64,000 bases of DNA from Amycolatopsis thermophila (lineage in GTDB: Bacteria > Actinomycetota > Actinomycetes > Mycobacteriales > Pseudonocardiaceae). The translations under genes were made by a program, and so were the position numbers. Below are positions 1-11,689 of this stretch, one piece after another. The notes beneath the pieces are model-generated. The model was not told the DNA's origin and did not search any database. It saw nothing but the letters and a program-made list of their open reading frames with translations. Each line of letters begins with the position of its first letter. Position 1 is the stretch's first letter. The DNA is taken from assembly GCF_030814215.1 (NCBI RefSeq), contig NZ_JAUSUT010000001.1, positions 1,488,001 through 1,552,000 of the forward strand, in the 5' to 3' direction.

Positions 1-1
1 G

Positions 2-100
2 GTCCCCCACGTCGCCGAGCTGGGCACCTTGAACCCCATCTGCCTGGTCGACGACCCACCCGGCTGGCCATCCTTTTTCCCGATTCACCCGATGGGCTAG
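2..100 (+). CDS. C-terminal end of an unidentified protein (partial)
   Basis: An open frame enters from the left edge and stops at TAG 98-100. It gives 32 residues ending in IHPMG, with G or C in most third positions, as expected for coding DNA in this genome. The gene is cut by the window edge, so no family can be named. It lies about 50 bases before the aldehyde dehydrogenase on the same strand and could belong to the same transcript. It could also be a chance frame. Confidence 0.4.
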   Translation, partial: VPHVAELGTLNPICLVDDPPGWPSFFPIHPMG

Positions 101-150
101 ACGCGCCGACCACGAAACCACCCTCCGTCAGGCGGCCTAAGTTGTCAGGC

Positions 151-1596
151 ATGGACACCATCACGCCGGAACCGCGCCCGGCCTGGATCGCCGGCCGGGC
201 GGAGCAGGGTACCGCCACGCTGAACGTGCACCACCCGTTCGACGGAAGCGAGGTGGCGACCGTCGCGGTGCCGGGGCCGGACCAGGTCGAGCGCGCGGTG
301 GCCGCCGCGGTCGCCGTCGCTCCCCGGCTGCGCCGCGCCCCCGCGCACCAGCGGGCCGCCGCCCTGGAGCACACCTCGAAACAACTCGCCGCGCGCGCCG
401 AGGAACTCGCCGAGCTGATCACCGCCGAGAACGGCAAGCCCCTGAAGTGGGCCGAGGCCGAGGTCCGCCGCGCGGTCTCGGTCTTCCGCATCGCCGCCGA
501 GGAAGCCCGCCGCTTCTCCGGCGACCTCCAGCGCCTGGACACCGACACCGCCGGCGAGGGGCGCCTCGCCGTGGTGCGCCGCGTTCCCCGCGGCCCCGTG
601 CTGGGCATCGCACCGTTCAACTTCCCGCTCAACCTGGTCGCCCACAAGGTCGCGCCCGCGCTCGCGGTCGGCGCGCCGATCATCGTCAAGCCGGCGCCGC
701 GCACCCCGCTGTCCGCGCTCGTCCTGGGCGAGATCCTGGCCGAGACGGACCTGCCCGCGGGTGCGTTCTCCGTGCTGCCGCTGGGCAACGAGGACACCGC
801 GAAGCTCGTCACCGACCCGCGCCTGCCGGTCGTGTCGTTCACCGGCTCGGGCCCGGTCGGCTGGTCGCTGGCCGACGCCGCCCCGCGCAAGCACGTCGTC
901 CTCGAGCTGGGCGGCAACGCGGCCGCGGTCGTGCTCGGCGACTGGACGGACCTGGCCGGCGCCGCGCAGCGCATCGCGACGTTCGGCAATTACCAGGCCG
1001 GCCAGTCGTGCATCGCGGTGCAGCGGGTGATCGTCGAGCGGTCCGTCGCCGACGAGTTCATCCCGGCGCTCGCCGAGGCCATCGCGGCACAGCGCACCGG
1101 CGACCCCTATGACTCCACAGTGGACGTCGGCCCGGTCGTCGACGAGGCCGCCGCCGAGCGGATCGTGGCGTGGGTCGACGAGGCCGTCGCCGCCGGCGCC
1201 AAGCTCCTGGCCGGCGGCTCACGCCAGGGCGCGACCGTCGAACCGACCCTGCTCACCAGCGTCCCCGCGGACGTGAAGGCCTGGTCGGAGGAGATCTTCG
1301 GCCCCGTCCTGGCCGTCTCGGTGGTCGACGACGCCGACGAGGCCTTCGCCGCGGTGAACGCCTCCGCCTACGGGCTGCAAGCGGGGGTGTTCACGCGCGA
1401 CGTGCGGCTCGCCTTCCGCGCCTCCGCCGAACTCGAGGTCGGCGGCGTGATCATCGGCGACGTCCCGTCCTACCGCGCCGACCAGATGCCCTACGGCGGG
1501 GTGAAGGGCTCCGGGGTGGGTCGCGAGGGCGTCCTCGCCGCCATGCACGACCTCACCGAGGAGCGGGTCACCGTGTTCGCCGGGATCGATCTGTAG
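151..1596 (+). CDS. NAD(P)-dependent aldehyde dehydrogenase
   Basis: A 481-residue protein of the aldehyde dehydrogenase superfamily, which oxidises an aldehyde to the acid with NAD(P)+. The general-base glutamate lies in the LELGGN motif (about residue 252) and the catalytic cysteine in GQSC (about residue 287), at the usual spacing. The FNFPLN cofactor segment and C-terminal GVKGSGVGREG are also present. The length is typical. ATG 151 is preferred over an in-frame TTG three codons upstream. Its substrate cannot be told from sequence; lactaldehyde, glyceraldehyde-3-phosphate and related aldehydes are possible. The last 29 bases overlap the 3' end of the convergent oxidoreductase gene. Confidence 0.93.
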   Translation: MDTITPEPRPAWIAGRAEQGTATLNVHHPFDGSEVATVAVPGPDQVERAVAAAVAVAPRLRRAPAHQRAAALEHTSKQLAARAEELAELITAENGKPLKWAEAEVRRAVSVFRIAAEEARRFSGDLQRLDTDTAGEGRLAVVRRVPRGPVLGIAPFNFPLNLVAHKVAPALAVGAPIIVKPAPRTPLSALVLGEILAETDLPAGAFSVLPLGNEDTAKLVTDPRLPVVSFTGSGPVGWSLADAAPRKHVVLELGGNAAAVVLGDWTDLAGAAQRIATFGNYQAGQSCIAVQRVIVERSVADEFIPALAEAIAAQRTGDPYDSTVDVGPVVDEAAAERIVAWVDEAVAAGAKLLAGGSRQGATVEPTLLTSVPADVKAWSEEIFGPVLAVSVVDDADEAFAAVNASAYGLQAGVFTRDVRLAFRASAELEVGGVIIGDVPSYRADQMPYGGVKGSGVGREGVLAAMHDLTEERVTVFAGIDL

Positions 1597-3301
1597 ACAC
1601 CAGGGGCAGGCGCAGGGCGGCCGGTGCGTCGGCCGGGACCGCCGGGTTCGACGGCGCGACCGGCTCGATCCGCCGGTAGCCCTGCGACTGGTCCGGCCGC
1701 GGATCGGCCTCGCCCTTGTTGGGCCAGAACGAGAACGCGCGCTCGGCCTGCGCGGTGATCGTCAGCGACGGGTTCACGCCCAGGTTCGCGGTGATCGCCG
1801 TACCGTCCACGATGGACAGGCCGGGGTAGTTGAACACCCGGTGGTAGGGGTCGATCACGCCGTCCTCGGGGCTGGTGCCGATGGGGGCGCCGCCGATGAA
1901 GTGCGCGGTGAGCGGGATGTCGAACACCTCGCCCCACGTGCCACCGGCGATGCCGTCGATGTGCTTCGCGGTCAGCTCGTTGGCCTGGTGGCCGGCCGGG
2001 ATGAACGACGGGTTCGGCTCGCCGTGGCCCTGTTTGGACGTGTACCTGCGCCGCCCGAACAGGCCGCGCTTGGTGTAGGTGGTGATCGAGTTGTCCAGGC
2101 TCTGCATCACCAGCAGGATGACGGTCCGTTCGCTCCACCGGTAGCCGTTGAGCAGCTTCGCGCTCTGCACCGGGTGCTTGACGAGGAACCGCACCGCCTG
2201 CAGCCAGCGCGGCGCCTGCGCCGAGCCGTCGGTGGCGATGGTCTGGAGCAGGCTCATCGCGTTGCTGCCCTTGCCGTAACGCACCGGCTCGATGTGGGTG
2301 GTCTCGTCCGGGTGGAACGACGAGGTGATCGCGACACCTTTGCTGTAGTCGTGGTCCGGGTCCACCCTCGGGCGCCCCGCGCCGATGATGGCTTCGGAGT
2401 TGGTGCGGGTCAGCTCACCGAACTTCGGCGACAGCCGGGGCAGCACGCCCTGGTCGCGCATCTCGTGCAGCAGCCGCTGGGTGCCCCAGGTGCCGGCGGC
2501 GAGCACGACCTGCCCGGCGGTGAGCGTGGTCCGGAACTTCTTCGAACGCGTGCCGGTCTTGCGGACGTCGACCTCGAACGACCCGTCACCGCGGGGGCGC
2601 ACGGCGGTGACCGTGGTGAGCGGGATGACCTTCGCACCACCCCGCTCGGCGAGGTACAGGTAGTTCTTGACCAGCGTGTTCTTCGCGCCGACGCGGCAGC
2701 CGGTCATGCACGAGCCGCATTCCGTGCAGCCGGTCCGCTCCGGTCCGGCGCCGCCGAAGAACGGGTCCGCCACCCGCTCGCCCGGCTTGTCGAAGAACAC
2801 CCCGACCGGCGTCGGGTGGTAGCTCTCCGCCACGCCCATGTCGGCGGCGACCTTCTGCATCACCTCGTCCGACGGCGTCACCGTCGGGTTGGTGACCACG
2901 CCGAGCATCCGGCTCGCCTGGTCGTAGTACGGCGCGAGTTCGGACTCCCAGTCGGTGATGTGCGCCCACTGCCGGTCGCGGTAGAACGGTTTGAGCGGGC
3001 GGTACAACGTGTTGGCGTAGACCAGCGACCCGCCGCCGACACCGGCTCCGGCGAGGATCATCACGTCGCGGAGCAGGTGGATGCGCTGGATGCCGAAGCA
3101 GCCCAGCGCGGGCGCCCACAGGTAGCGCTTGAGGTCCCAGGACGTCTTGGCGAACTCGTCGTCGGCGAACCGGCGGCCCGCCTCGACGACGGCCACCCGG
3201 TAGCCCTTCTCGGTCAGCCGGAGCGCGGCGACACTGCCGCCGAATCCCGATCCGACCACGATGACGTCATAGTCAGCCGCATTGCTGTTACGCGTGGTCA
3301 C
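1568..3301 (-). CDS. GMC-family FAD oxidoreductase, ChoD (cholesterol oxidase)-like
   Basis: A 577-residue flavoprotein. The N-terminus carries the FAD-binding Rossmann motif VVGSGFGGSVAALRL (about residues 16-30), followed by the GAGVGGGSLVYANTL segment typical of GMC oxidoreductases. A CxxCxxCxxxC cluster with RVGAKNTL lies near residue 192, as in the mycobacterial ChoD subgroup. The C-terminal GMC domain includes AHFIGGAPIG and SIVDGTAITANLGVNPS. M. tuberculosis ChoD (Rv3409c) sits next to guaB3 (Rv3410c). Here the same neighbourhood is interrupted by three genes. The family is sure, but true sterol oxidase activity is not shown by sequence. The GTG start at 3301 faces the HAD gene across a 143-base divergent promoter region. 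Confidence 0.88.
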   Translation of the reverse strand: MTTRNSNAADYDVIVVGSGFGGSVAALRLTEKGYRVAVVEAGRRFADDEFAKTSWDLKRYLWAPALGCFGIQRIHLLRDVMILAGAGVGGGSLVYANTLYRPLKPFYRDRQWAHITDWESELAPYYDQASRMLGVVTNPTVTPSDEVMQKVAADMGVAESYHPTPVGVFFDKPGERVADPFFGGAGPERTGCTECGSCMTGCRVGAKNTLVKNYLYLAERGGAKVIPLTTVTAVRPRGDGSFEVDVRKTGTRSKKFRTTLTAGQVVLAAGTWGTQRLLHEMRDQGVLPRLSPKFGELTRTNSEAIIGAGRPRVDPDHDYSKGVAITSSFHPDETTHIEPVRYGKGSNAMSLLQTIATDGSAQAPRWLQAVRFLVKHPVQSAKLLNGYRWSERTVILLVMQSLDNSITTYTKRGLFGRRRYTSKQGHGEPNPSFIPAGHQANELTAKHIDGIAGGTWGEVFDIPLTAHFIGGAPIGTSPEDGVIDPYHRVFNYPGLSIVDGTAITANLGVNPSLTITAQAERAFSFWPNKGEADPRPDQSQGYRRIEPVAPSNPAVPADAPAALRLPLVSTDRSRRTR

Positions 3302-3444
3302 AGGTAAAGGGTAACCGCGACCTCCGGATCCTGACCAGTAGTAAGTTACTCATCAGTCGGGGCAACCACGATGAAATCCGTAACGTATCTCGTCCATCTG
3401 AGTGATTCTCTGTGTAGCAGCAGTCACACGATGGGGAGACCACG

Positions 3445-6057
3445 TTGTCCGTACCGCCCTCGCTCGCCCGCGTCCGTCGCCTGATCACCGACGGTTCGTG
3501 CGCGGCGCTGTCCCTGGACGTCTTCGACACGATCCTGTGGCGGCGCACGCCGCGGCCGACCGATCTGTTCGCCGTGCTGGGCGCGCGGCTGGTCCGCGAC
3601 GGCCGGTGCCCGGACTGGGTCACGCCCGCGGCGTTCCGGCGGATGCGCATCGTCGCCGAGCAGGCGGCCAGACGCGCGGACGAAGCTCTGGGCACCGAGG
3701 TCTCGTTGTTCGACATCTGGCAGCACATGCCGTTGCGGATCTTCAACGCCGATCTGTCCGAACTGGTCCACGCCGAGGTGCTGTGCGAGCGGGACTTCAC
3801 GGTGCCCGACCTCGACATCGCCGAACTCGTCGAACTCGCCGGCAAGCACCACGTCCCCACCGTGCTGGTGTCCGACACCTACTTCACCGAGGAGCACCTC
3901 ACCGAACTGCTCGACCGACCCGGGCTCGGCGCCCTGCGCGAGGCCCGGATCTTCCGCTCGCACCAGCATGGTCTGGACAAGACCGACGGGCTGTGGGAGA
4001 TCGTGCTCGACGCGCTGGACGTGCATCCCGAGCAGATCGTGCACATCGGCGACAACGCGATCGCCGACATCGAGGTCCCGCAGGAGCTGGGCATCCGCAC
4101 CGTCCACTACGAACGGCTGGACGAGCGGTTCCTCGCCGTCCTGGAACGCGAACGCGAGCCGCTCGGCCTGGAGGACCCGCTCGGCGATCACCTCGACACC
4201 GACGAGGGCGACTTCGGCCTCACCAGCCTGCGCGCGAAGACCCTCCAGCGCGTCGATCCCGGCGCCCAGACGCCGGTGCGCACCGCGTGGCGCTACGGCG
4301 CGTCCGTGCTCGGCCCGGTGTTGACCGGGTTCGCCGAATGGGTCGCCGCGCGCGCCCACGAGTCCGGCATTGCGGTGCTGTGGTGCCCGATGCGCGAGGG
4401 GACCCTGCTGTCCGCACTGATCAACAACGCGGCGCAGGCCCGCGGCTGGACCGTCGAGGCCCGTCCGGTGTGGCTGTCCCGGCACGTCACCTCGCTCGCC
4501 GCGCTCGACCCCGCGGACGCGGGCTCGCTGCGCGAGTTCGTCCGGCAGCGCCACGGGCTCACCGTCCGCCAGCTGCTCCAGGCCCTGCACCTGCGGCCGG
4601 GCGAGGTCCCGCCGCTGGCCGAGATGCTGGACACCGTCCTGGACAACGACCGCGAGATCGACCTGATCAGCGACGTGCTCACCGAAACCGCGCACCTGCG
4701 CAACCGGCTGACGGTGACGGTGACCCGCATTCGTGAGCGGGTGGTGCGCGAGCTGCGGCGGACGGGCATGCTCGAGGAAGCCGAGCCGGCGCTGGTCGAC
4801 CTCGGCTGGGGCGGCACCATCCAGTTCTTCCTCGGCCAGGTGCTCGAGCAGGCCGGCACCGGGGCTCGCCCGGCGGGCTTCTACCTCGCCACCGACGACC
4901 GGTCCACCCGCGTGTTCCGCGCCGGGTTGCGCATCGAGGGCTACCTGAGTCAGGGCGGCCACCCGCCCGAGATCGCGCGGACCATCAGCCGCAGCCCCGA
5001 GGTGCTGGAGCAGTCGGTCAACGACTTCTGCGGCTCGCTGCTGGACTTCGCCGACGACGGTTCGCCCGTCCTCGGCCCGGCCTCCGACAGCGAGGCCCAG
5101 CTGGCGCAGCGGCGCGCGGTGCAGGACGGCATCCGCGAGTTCCAGAACCAGTGGTACCGCTACGCCGAGGACGGCTGGCCGGACCTCACCGGCACCGCGC
5201 GGCACCGGCTCGCGAACATCCTGGTGTCCGCCCTCAAGGCGCCGACAGCCGAAGAAGCCGCGGTGTTCGGCAACTGGGCGCACGAGGACAACTTCGGGTC
5301 CGCGCTGGTCACGCGGGTCGTCCCGGAGGACCTGGTGCCCGCCGTCCCCTACCTCTCCCCCGGCGACCTGGCCGATCTGACCATGCGGGACGCGTTCTGG
5401 CCCGCCCTGCTGGCCGCCTCGGACACCCGGCTCGCGGCGGGGGCCCGCGCCCTCGCGGACAAGCAGGTCGACCCCGGACTCTTCGAGCCGTCCGACGAGC
5501 CGGCCATGACCAGGCTGAGCGTGCGCACCGGCGACGGCGAGTGGCAGGACGGGCCGGGGCGCCGCGTCCGGATCAACCACAACGGACTGTCCTTCGCCCG
5601 GCTGGACTTCCGCGCCGCCGACATCACCGACCTGGCACTGGCGATCCCGGGCCGTCCCGCGCTGGTGCGGATCGACTGGGTCGAGGTCAGGGCGCTGGTG
5701 CCCGGCCAGGCCGTGCCCCGGGTCGAGCGCTGGGACAAGCCGGACGACTTCGCCGGCCTGATCCACGCCGCGTGCCGCTGGCTGGGTGGGACCCTGTTCG
5801 AGTTCGACGGCGACGAGTCGGCGATCTGGTTCCCGGTCGGCGCCCGGATGGGCGCCCCGGTGACGTCCGGGCAGGTGACCGTGGCGTTCGCGATGCTGCC
5901 GAAGTCGCGCACCGGGCTCGGCGGACGTCCGCCGTCCGCGCCGCGGCTGACCAGGGTGACCAGCCGGGTGCGCGAGGAGTACCGCACCCGCGGACCGGTC
6001 GGGCTGGCCACCTCGGCGGCCCGGATCGCCGTGCGGCAGCTGCGGAGTGGCAAGTGA
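3445..6057 (+). CDS. Large HAD-superfamily protein (COG5610-like)
   Basis: An 870-residue protein with an N-terminal HAD-like domain (roughly residues 20-235). The nucleophile motif is LDVFDTILWRR, followed by VLVSDTYF (motif II) and a later HIGDNAIADIE segment (motif III/IV). This arrangement matches the predicted HAD hydrolases of COG5610, often found in surface-glycan clusters. The middle and C-terminal parts have no motif I recognise. TTG 3445 is chosen because GGGGAG lies six bases upstream. The stop codon overlaps the GTG of the next gene (GTGA), which suggests translational coupling. The role is probably in modifying or assembling a surface sugar, inferred from gene context only. Confidence 0.75.
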   Translation: MSVPPSLARVRRLITDGSCAALSLDVFDTILWRRTPRPTDLFAVLGARLVRDGRCPDWVTPAAFRRMRIVAEQAARRADEALGTEVSLFDIWQHMPLRIFNADLSELVHAEVLCERDFTVPDLDIAELVELAGKHHVPTVLVSDTYFTEEHLTELLDRPGLGALREARIFRSHQHGLDKTDGLWEIVLDALDVHPEQIVHIGDNAIADIEVPQELGIRTVHYERLDERFLAVLEREREPLGLEDPLGDHLDTDEGDFGLTSLRAKTLQRVDPGAQTPVRTAWRYGASVLGPVLTGFAEWVAARAHESGIAVLWCPMREGTLLSALINNAAQARGWTVEARPVWLSRHVTSLAALDPADAGSLREFVRQRHGLTVRQLLQALHLRPGEVPPLAEMLDTVLDNDREIDLISDVLTETAHLRNRLTVTVTRIRERVVRELRRTGMLEEAEPALVDLGWGGTIQFFLGQVLEQAGTGARPAGFYLATDDRSTRVFRAGLRIEGYLSQGGHPPEIARTISRSPEVLEQSVNDFCGSLLDFADDGSPVLGPASDSEAQLAQRRAVQDGIREFQNQWYRYAEDGWPDLTGTARHRLANILVSALKAPTAEEAAVFGNWAHEDNFGSALVTRVVPEDLVPAVPYLSPGDLADLTMRDAFWPALLAASDTRLAAGARALADKQVDPGLFEPSDEPAMTRLSVRTGDGEWQDGPGRRVRINHNGLSFARLDFRAADITDLALAIPGRPALVRIDWVEVRALVPGQAVPRVERWDKPDDFAGLIHAACRWLGGTLFEFDGDESAIWFPVGARMGAPVTSGQVTVAFAMLPKSRTGLGGRPPSAPRLTRVTSRVREEYRTRGPVGLATSAARIAVRQLRSGK

Positions 6058-7055
6058 ACGACTACGGCACGCGCGAAGACCCGCACGCCCAGGCGCGGGC
6101 GGCCCGGCAGCTGCCCCTGCTGCTGCACTCGCTGTCCTGCTTCCGGGAGATCTTCGAGATCGTCTACGCCCACCACCCGATCTCCACGGTGGTCGAGGTC
6201 GGGGTGGAATCCGGGCAGGTCAGCGGCATCTACGCCGAGCTCGGCGCGTCCGCGGTGTACTGCGTGGACCCGGCGCCGACGGAGAGCCTGCGCGCCGCGA
6301 TCGCCGCGAACGAGGCACTGCACCTGGTCGAGAACTGGTCGCCGGACGTGCTGGCCGACCTGCCGGTCGCCGATCTGTACGTGCTGGACGGCGACCACAA
6401 CTACGCGACGGTGCGCGCCGAACTGGAGTGGGTGCTCACGCACGCCCCGGACGCCGTCGTCGTGCTGCACGACCTGCTCTGGCCGTGTTCGCGGCGGGAC
6501 CAGTACTACGAGCCGTCCGGCCTCGCGGCCGAGGACCGTCACCCGTCCAGTTCGGACGGTCCGACGATCTGGCACGACGAGCTGACCCCGGCCGGTTTCG
6601 TGGGCCTCGGCGCGTTCACGTGCGCGCAGGAGGCCGGTGGCGAGCGCAACGGTGTGCTCACCGCGGTCGAGGACGCCCTGGCCGCGCACGACGGCTGGCG
6701 GCTGGCGATGATCCCGGCGATCTTCGGCGTCGGCGTCCTCACGCGGGACGAGGCGCTGCTCACCGCGCTGGCGCCGTACCGCGACTCGACGTTGCTGTCC
6801 ACCATGGAGAACAACCGGCTCGCGCTGTACACCCGGTTGCTGCAGCTGCAGTTCGAAGCGGTCGCGCACTCCGGTCACGCCGACCAGCTGGCCGAGACGA
6901 TCGCCCGGCAAGGGCGCGACATCGAGCGGCTCACCGGTGAGGCCGCGGGCCTGCGCGCCGAGGCCGACGACCTGCGACGGCAGAACGAGCGGTTGCGCGC
7001 GATGCTCGACGAACGTCCCGCGACGCGGGCCGGCCGCGTCCTCCGACGGCGGTGA
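6054..7055 (+). CDS. SAM-dependent methyltransferase with C-terminal coiled coil
   Basis: A 333-residue class I methyltransferase. The SAM-binding loop is VVEVGVESGQVSG (residues about 43-55), followed by VYCVDPAP. A DGDHNY motif and VVLHDLLWP lie in the core, as in Methyltransf_24-type enzymes tied to polysaccharide clusters. The last 60 or so residues (IARQGRDIERL onward) form a predicted coiled coil with heptad leucines and a basic tail. The GTG start shares four bases with the preceding stop, and the next gene starts inside this stop codon (GTGA again). The three genes are therefore very likely one operon. The methyl acceptor is unknown. Confidence 0.8.
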   Translation: MNDYGTREDPHAQARAARQLPLLLHSLSCFREIFEIVYAHHPISTVVEVGVESGQVSGIYAELGASAVYCVDPAPTESLRAAIAANEALHLVENWSPDVLADLPVADLYVLDGDHNYATVRAELEWVLTHAPDAVVVLHDLLWPCSRRDQYYEPSGLAAEDRHPSSSDGPTIWHDELTPAGFVGLGAFTCAQEAGGERNGVLTAVEDALAAHDGWRLAMIPAIFGVGVLTRDEALLTALAPYRDSTLLSTMENNRLALYTRLLQLQFEAVAHSGHADQLAETIARQGRDIERLTGEAAGLRAEADDLRRQNERLRAMLDERPATRAGRVLRRR

Positions 7056-8404
7056 ACCGGCCCCGCATCGCGACGGTCGCGGCGAGCCTCGGGTGGGTGC
7101 TCGCCGCGACCTGGGTGCAGCTCATGCGCAGACCCGGCCTGCGGGTGTACGACGTGGTGTGGGCGGAGGACGGCGGGGTCTTCCTCAACCAGGCGATGCG
7201 GCATTCGTTGTGGCACAACGTGGTCACGCCGCACGCCGGGTACCTGCAGGTGGTCGCGAAGCTGGTCGTCCAGCCGGTCGCGGCGCTGCCGCTGTCGTGG
7301 GCGGCGGCCGGTCTCGCGACCGGGGCCGCGCTGGTGGTGGCGCTGATCTCGCTGCTCGTGTGGTTCCGCAGCGGCGCCGTGCTGCGGTCGACGTGGGCGC
7401 GGGTGCTGGTGACGGCGATCGTGCCGCTGCTGCCGCAGGCCGGGTTCGAGGTGAACGCGGCGGTCAACGATCTGCACTGGTACCTGGCGTACGCGGCGTT
7501 CTGGGTGCTGCTGGCGCCGCCGCGGTCGGTGCGCGGGCAGGCCGGCGCGGCGGCGGTGGTGGCGCTGGCAGCGCTTTCCGATCCGCTGACCGCACTGGTG
7601 CTGCCCGCGGCGATCGTCGGGATCGTGCGCGCTCAACGGCGTCGGATCGCGTGCATCGCGCCGGCGGTGATGGTGGTGGCGCTGGCCGTGCAGGGCTGGG
7701 TGCACCTGACGCGCGCCGCCGGGTACCGGGCGAGCGAAACCGTGTGGGGCGAACTGCCGTCGATCTACGGGTTGCGGGTGCTGCTGAGCGCGGTGACCGG
7801 CGACCGGTTGCTGGGGCCGGTGTACCGCTCGTTCGGCCTGGCGCCGGTGGCGGTCGCCGGCGTGGTGGTGGCGCTGGCGGTGGCCGCGCTGCTCTGGCGG
7901 GCGGAGCGGGTGGCGCGGCAGGTCGTGGCGGTGAGCCTGGTCTGTTCGGTGGCGTACCTCGTGGTGTCCGTGGGGTTGCGCGGCACGGGCGGTTTCCTGG
8001 ACCGGGCGGAGTTCTCGCTGAACGGGTCGCGGTACGCGATCGTGCCGCTGCTGCTGGTGTGGGTGGCGGTGGCGGCCCTGCTCGACCGCCTGCGCCCACG
8101 GGCGGTCGTCGGCGGGGTGGTGGCGGTGTTCCTGGGCGTGCAGGTCCTCAGCGACTGGGGCGCGGCCGGGGTGCGGGCCGGGGGGCCGTCGTGGCGCGCA
8201 TCGGTGGCCGCGGCGCGTTCTGCCTGTGCCGCACCGGCCCGCGCACCCCAACCGGCGCCGCTGGTGGCCGAAGAGGACGGCCCGTACGCCGCGCCGATCA
8301 CGCCCGGCCCCGACGACGTGACGATCATCGTGGCACCCGAGCCGCCCGCCGGGGAGCCGCTGCTGTTCGCGGTGGTGGCCCCGTGCGCGGAGTTGCGGGG
8401 TTAA
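7052..8404 (+). CDS. Polytopic membrane protein, possibly GT-C-like
   Basis: A 450-residue protein with about ten hydrophobic helices. A conserved-looking WAEDGGVF motif lies after the first helix, in the first extracytoplasmic loop, where GT-C glycosyltransferases carry an acidic catalytic loop. I do not recognise the family with certainty. As third gene of the HAD/methyltransferase operon (GTGA overlap), it could transfer or flip the sugar that the other two modify. Its stop codon overlaps the stop of the convergent guaB3 gene by four bases, so no terminator space remains between them. Confidence 0.7.
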   Translation: MNRPRIATVAASLGWVLAATWVQLMRRPGLRVYDVVWAEDGGVFLNQAMRHSLWHNVVTPHAGYLQVVAKLVVQPVAALPLSWAAAGLATGAALVVALISLLVWFRSGAVLRSTWARVLVTAIVPLLPQAGFEVNAAVNDLHWYLAYAAFWVLLAPPRSVRGQAGAAAVVALAALSDPLTALVLPAAIVGIVRAQRRRIACIAPAVMVVALAVQGWVHLTRAAGYRASETVWGELPSIYGLRVLLSAVTGDRLLGPVYRSFGLAPVAVAGVVVALAVAALLWRAERVARQVVAVSLVCSVAYLVVSVGLRGTGGFLDRAEFSLNGSRYAIVPLLLVWVAVAALLDRLRPRAVVGGVVAVFLGVQVLSDWGAAGVRAGGPSWRASVAAARSACAAPARAPQPAPLVAEEDGPYAAPITPGPDDVTIIVAPEPPAGEPLLFAVVAPCAELRG

Positions 8405-9534
8405 CGGCGGACGGAGAGCCCCACGCGCTGGAACTCCTTGAGGTCCGAGTACCCCGTCTTGGCCATCGCGCGGCGCAGGCCGCCGAAGAGGTTCACCGAG
8501 CCCTCCGCGTCGGACGAGGGGCCGAACAGCAGGGTCTTCAGGTCGACCTCGATGTCCGGTCCGGCCGCGACCCGCGAGCGCGGCAGGTTCGGGTGCGCGG
8601 CGGCCGCCGTCCAGTACAGGCCGTGCCCGGGCGCCTCGGAGGCGGCGGCCAGCGGCGCCCCGACCACCACGGCGTCCGCGCCGCACGCGATCGCCTTCGC
8701 GATGTCGCCCGAGCTGGTCATCCCGCCGTCGGCGAGCACGTGCACGTACCGGCCGCCCGTCTCGTCCAGGTAGTCGCGCCGGGCGGCGGCCGCGTCGATG
8801 ATCGCGGTCGCCATCGGCACGCCGATGCCCAGCACGCGGTCGGTGCTCGTCACGCCCGGCGTGTACCCGTGGCCGACGATCACGCCCGCCGCGCCGGTGC
8901 GCATCAGGTGCATCGCGGTCCGGTAGTCGGACACGCCACCGGCGATCACCGGCACGTCCAGACCACCGATGAAGTCCTTGAGGTCCAGCGGATCCGCGTC
9001 GTCGTGCGCGACGTGCTCCGCGGAGATGATCGTGCCCTGCACGACCAGGATCTCCACGCCGGCGGCGATCAGGTGCGGCGTCAGCTCGGCGGCGCGCTGC
9101 GGGCTCACCCGCGCGGCGACCGTCACACCCGACTCGCGCACCTGCCGCATCGCCTCGGCCAGCAGCTCGGGCTGGACGGGCGCGGAGTGCAGTTCCTGCA
9201 GGGTCCGCACCAGCGCGGTGCGGTCCTCGTCCTTGGCGGCGTCGACCAGGCGGAGCAGCGCCCGCTCGGCGTCGGCGTGGCGGGCCCACAGGCCCTCGGC
9301 GTTGAGCACGCCCAGACCGCCCAGCTTGCCGACCTCGACCGCGGTCGCCGGGGACACCACCGCGTCCGTCGGGTGGGTGACCAGCGGGATGTCGAAGCGG
9401 TAGGCGTCGATCTGCCACGCGGTGGACACGACCGCCGACGACCGGGTCCGCCGCGACGGGACGATCTCCACGTCATCGAGGTCGTACGCCCGCCGTGCGG
9501 TGCGTCCCATGCCGATCTCGACCAGATCGCGCAC
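8401..9534 (-). CDS. guaB3: GuaB3-family IMP dehydrogenase-related protein
   Basis: A 377-residue TIM-barrel protein of the IMP dehydrogenase/GMP reductase superfamily without CBS domains. It begins VEIGMGRTARRAYDLDDVEIVPSRRTRSS, as actinobacterial GuaB3 proteins do (M. tuberculosis Rv3410c), and contains VIAGGVSDYRTAMHLMRTGAAGVIVG. GuaB3 proteins do not replace GuaB2 in mycobacteria, and a cyanobacterial member has been reported to be a GMP reductase. GMP-to-IMP salvage is thus a fair guess. It lies 75 bases downstream of guaB2 and is probably co-transcribed with it. Confidence 0.93.
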   Translation of the reverse strand: MRDLVEIGMGRTARRAYDLDDVEIVPSRRTRSSAVVSTAWQIDAYRFDIPLVTHPTDAVVSPATAVEVGKLGGLGVLNAEGLWARHADAERALLRLVDAAKDEDRTALVRTLQELHSAPVQPELLAEAMRQVRESGVTVAARVSPQRAAELTPHLIAAGVEILVVQGTIISAEHVAHDDADPLDLKDFIGGLDVPVIAGGVSDYRTAMHLMRTGAAGVIVGHGYTPGVTSTDRVLGIGVPMATAIIDAAAARRDYLDETGGRYVHVLADGGMTSSGDIAKAIACGADAVVVGAPLAAASEAPGHGLYWTAAAAHPNLPRSRVAAGPDIEVDLKTLLFGPSSDAEGSVNLFGGLRRAMAKTGYSDLKEFQRVGLSVRR

Positions 9535-9609
9535 GTCAGGTCCCTTCTCGCCGCCAGTGGTTGACGCCCCATTGTCGCTAGGCCACCGGTGTGACCTGCG
9601 CGCAGGGGG

Positions 9610-11674
<2,065 letters not shown>

Positions 11675-11689
11675 TCGAAAGACGGACGA

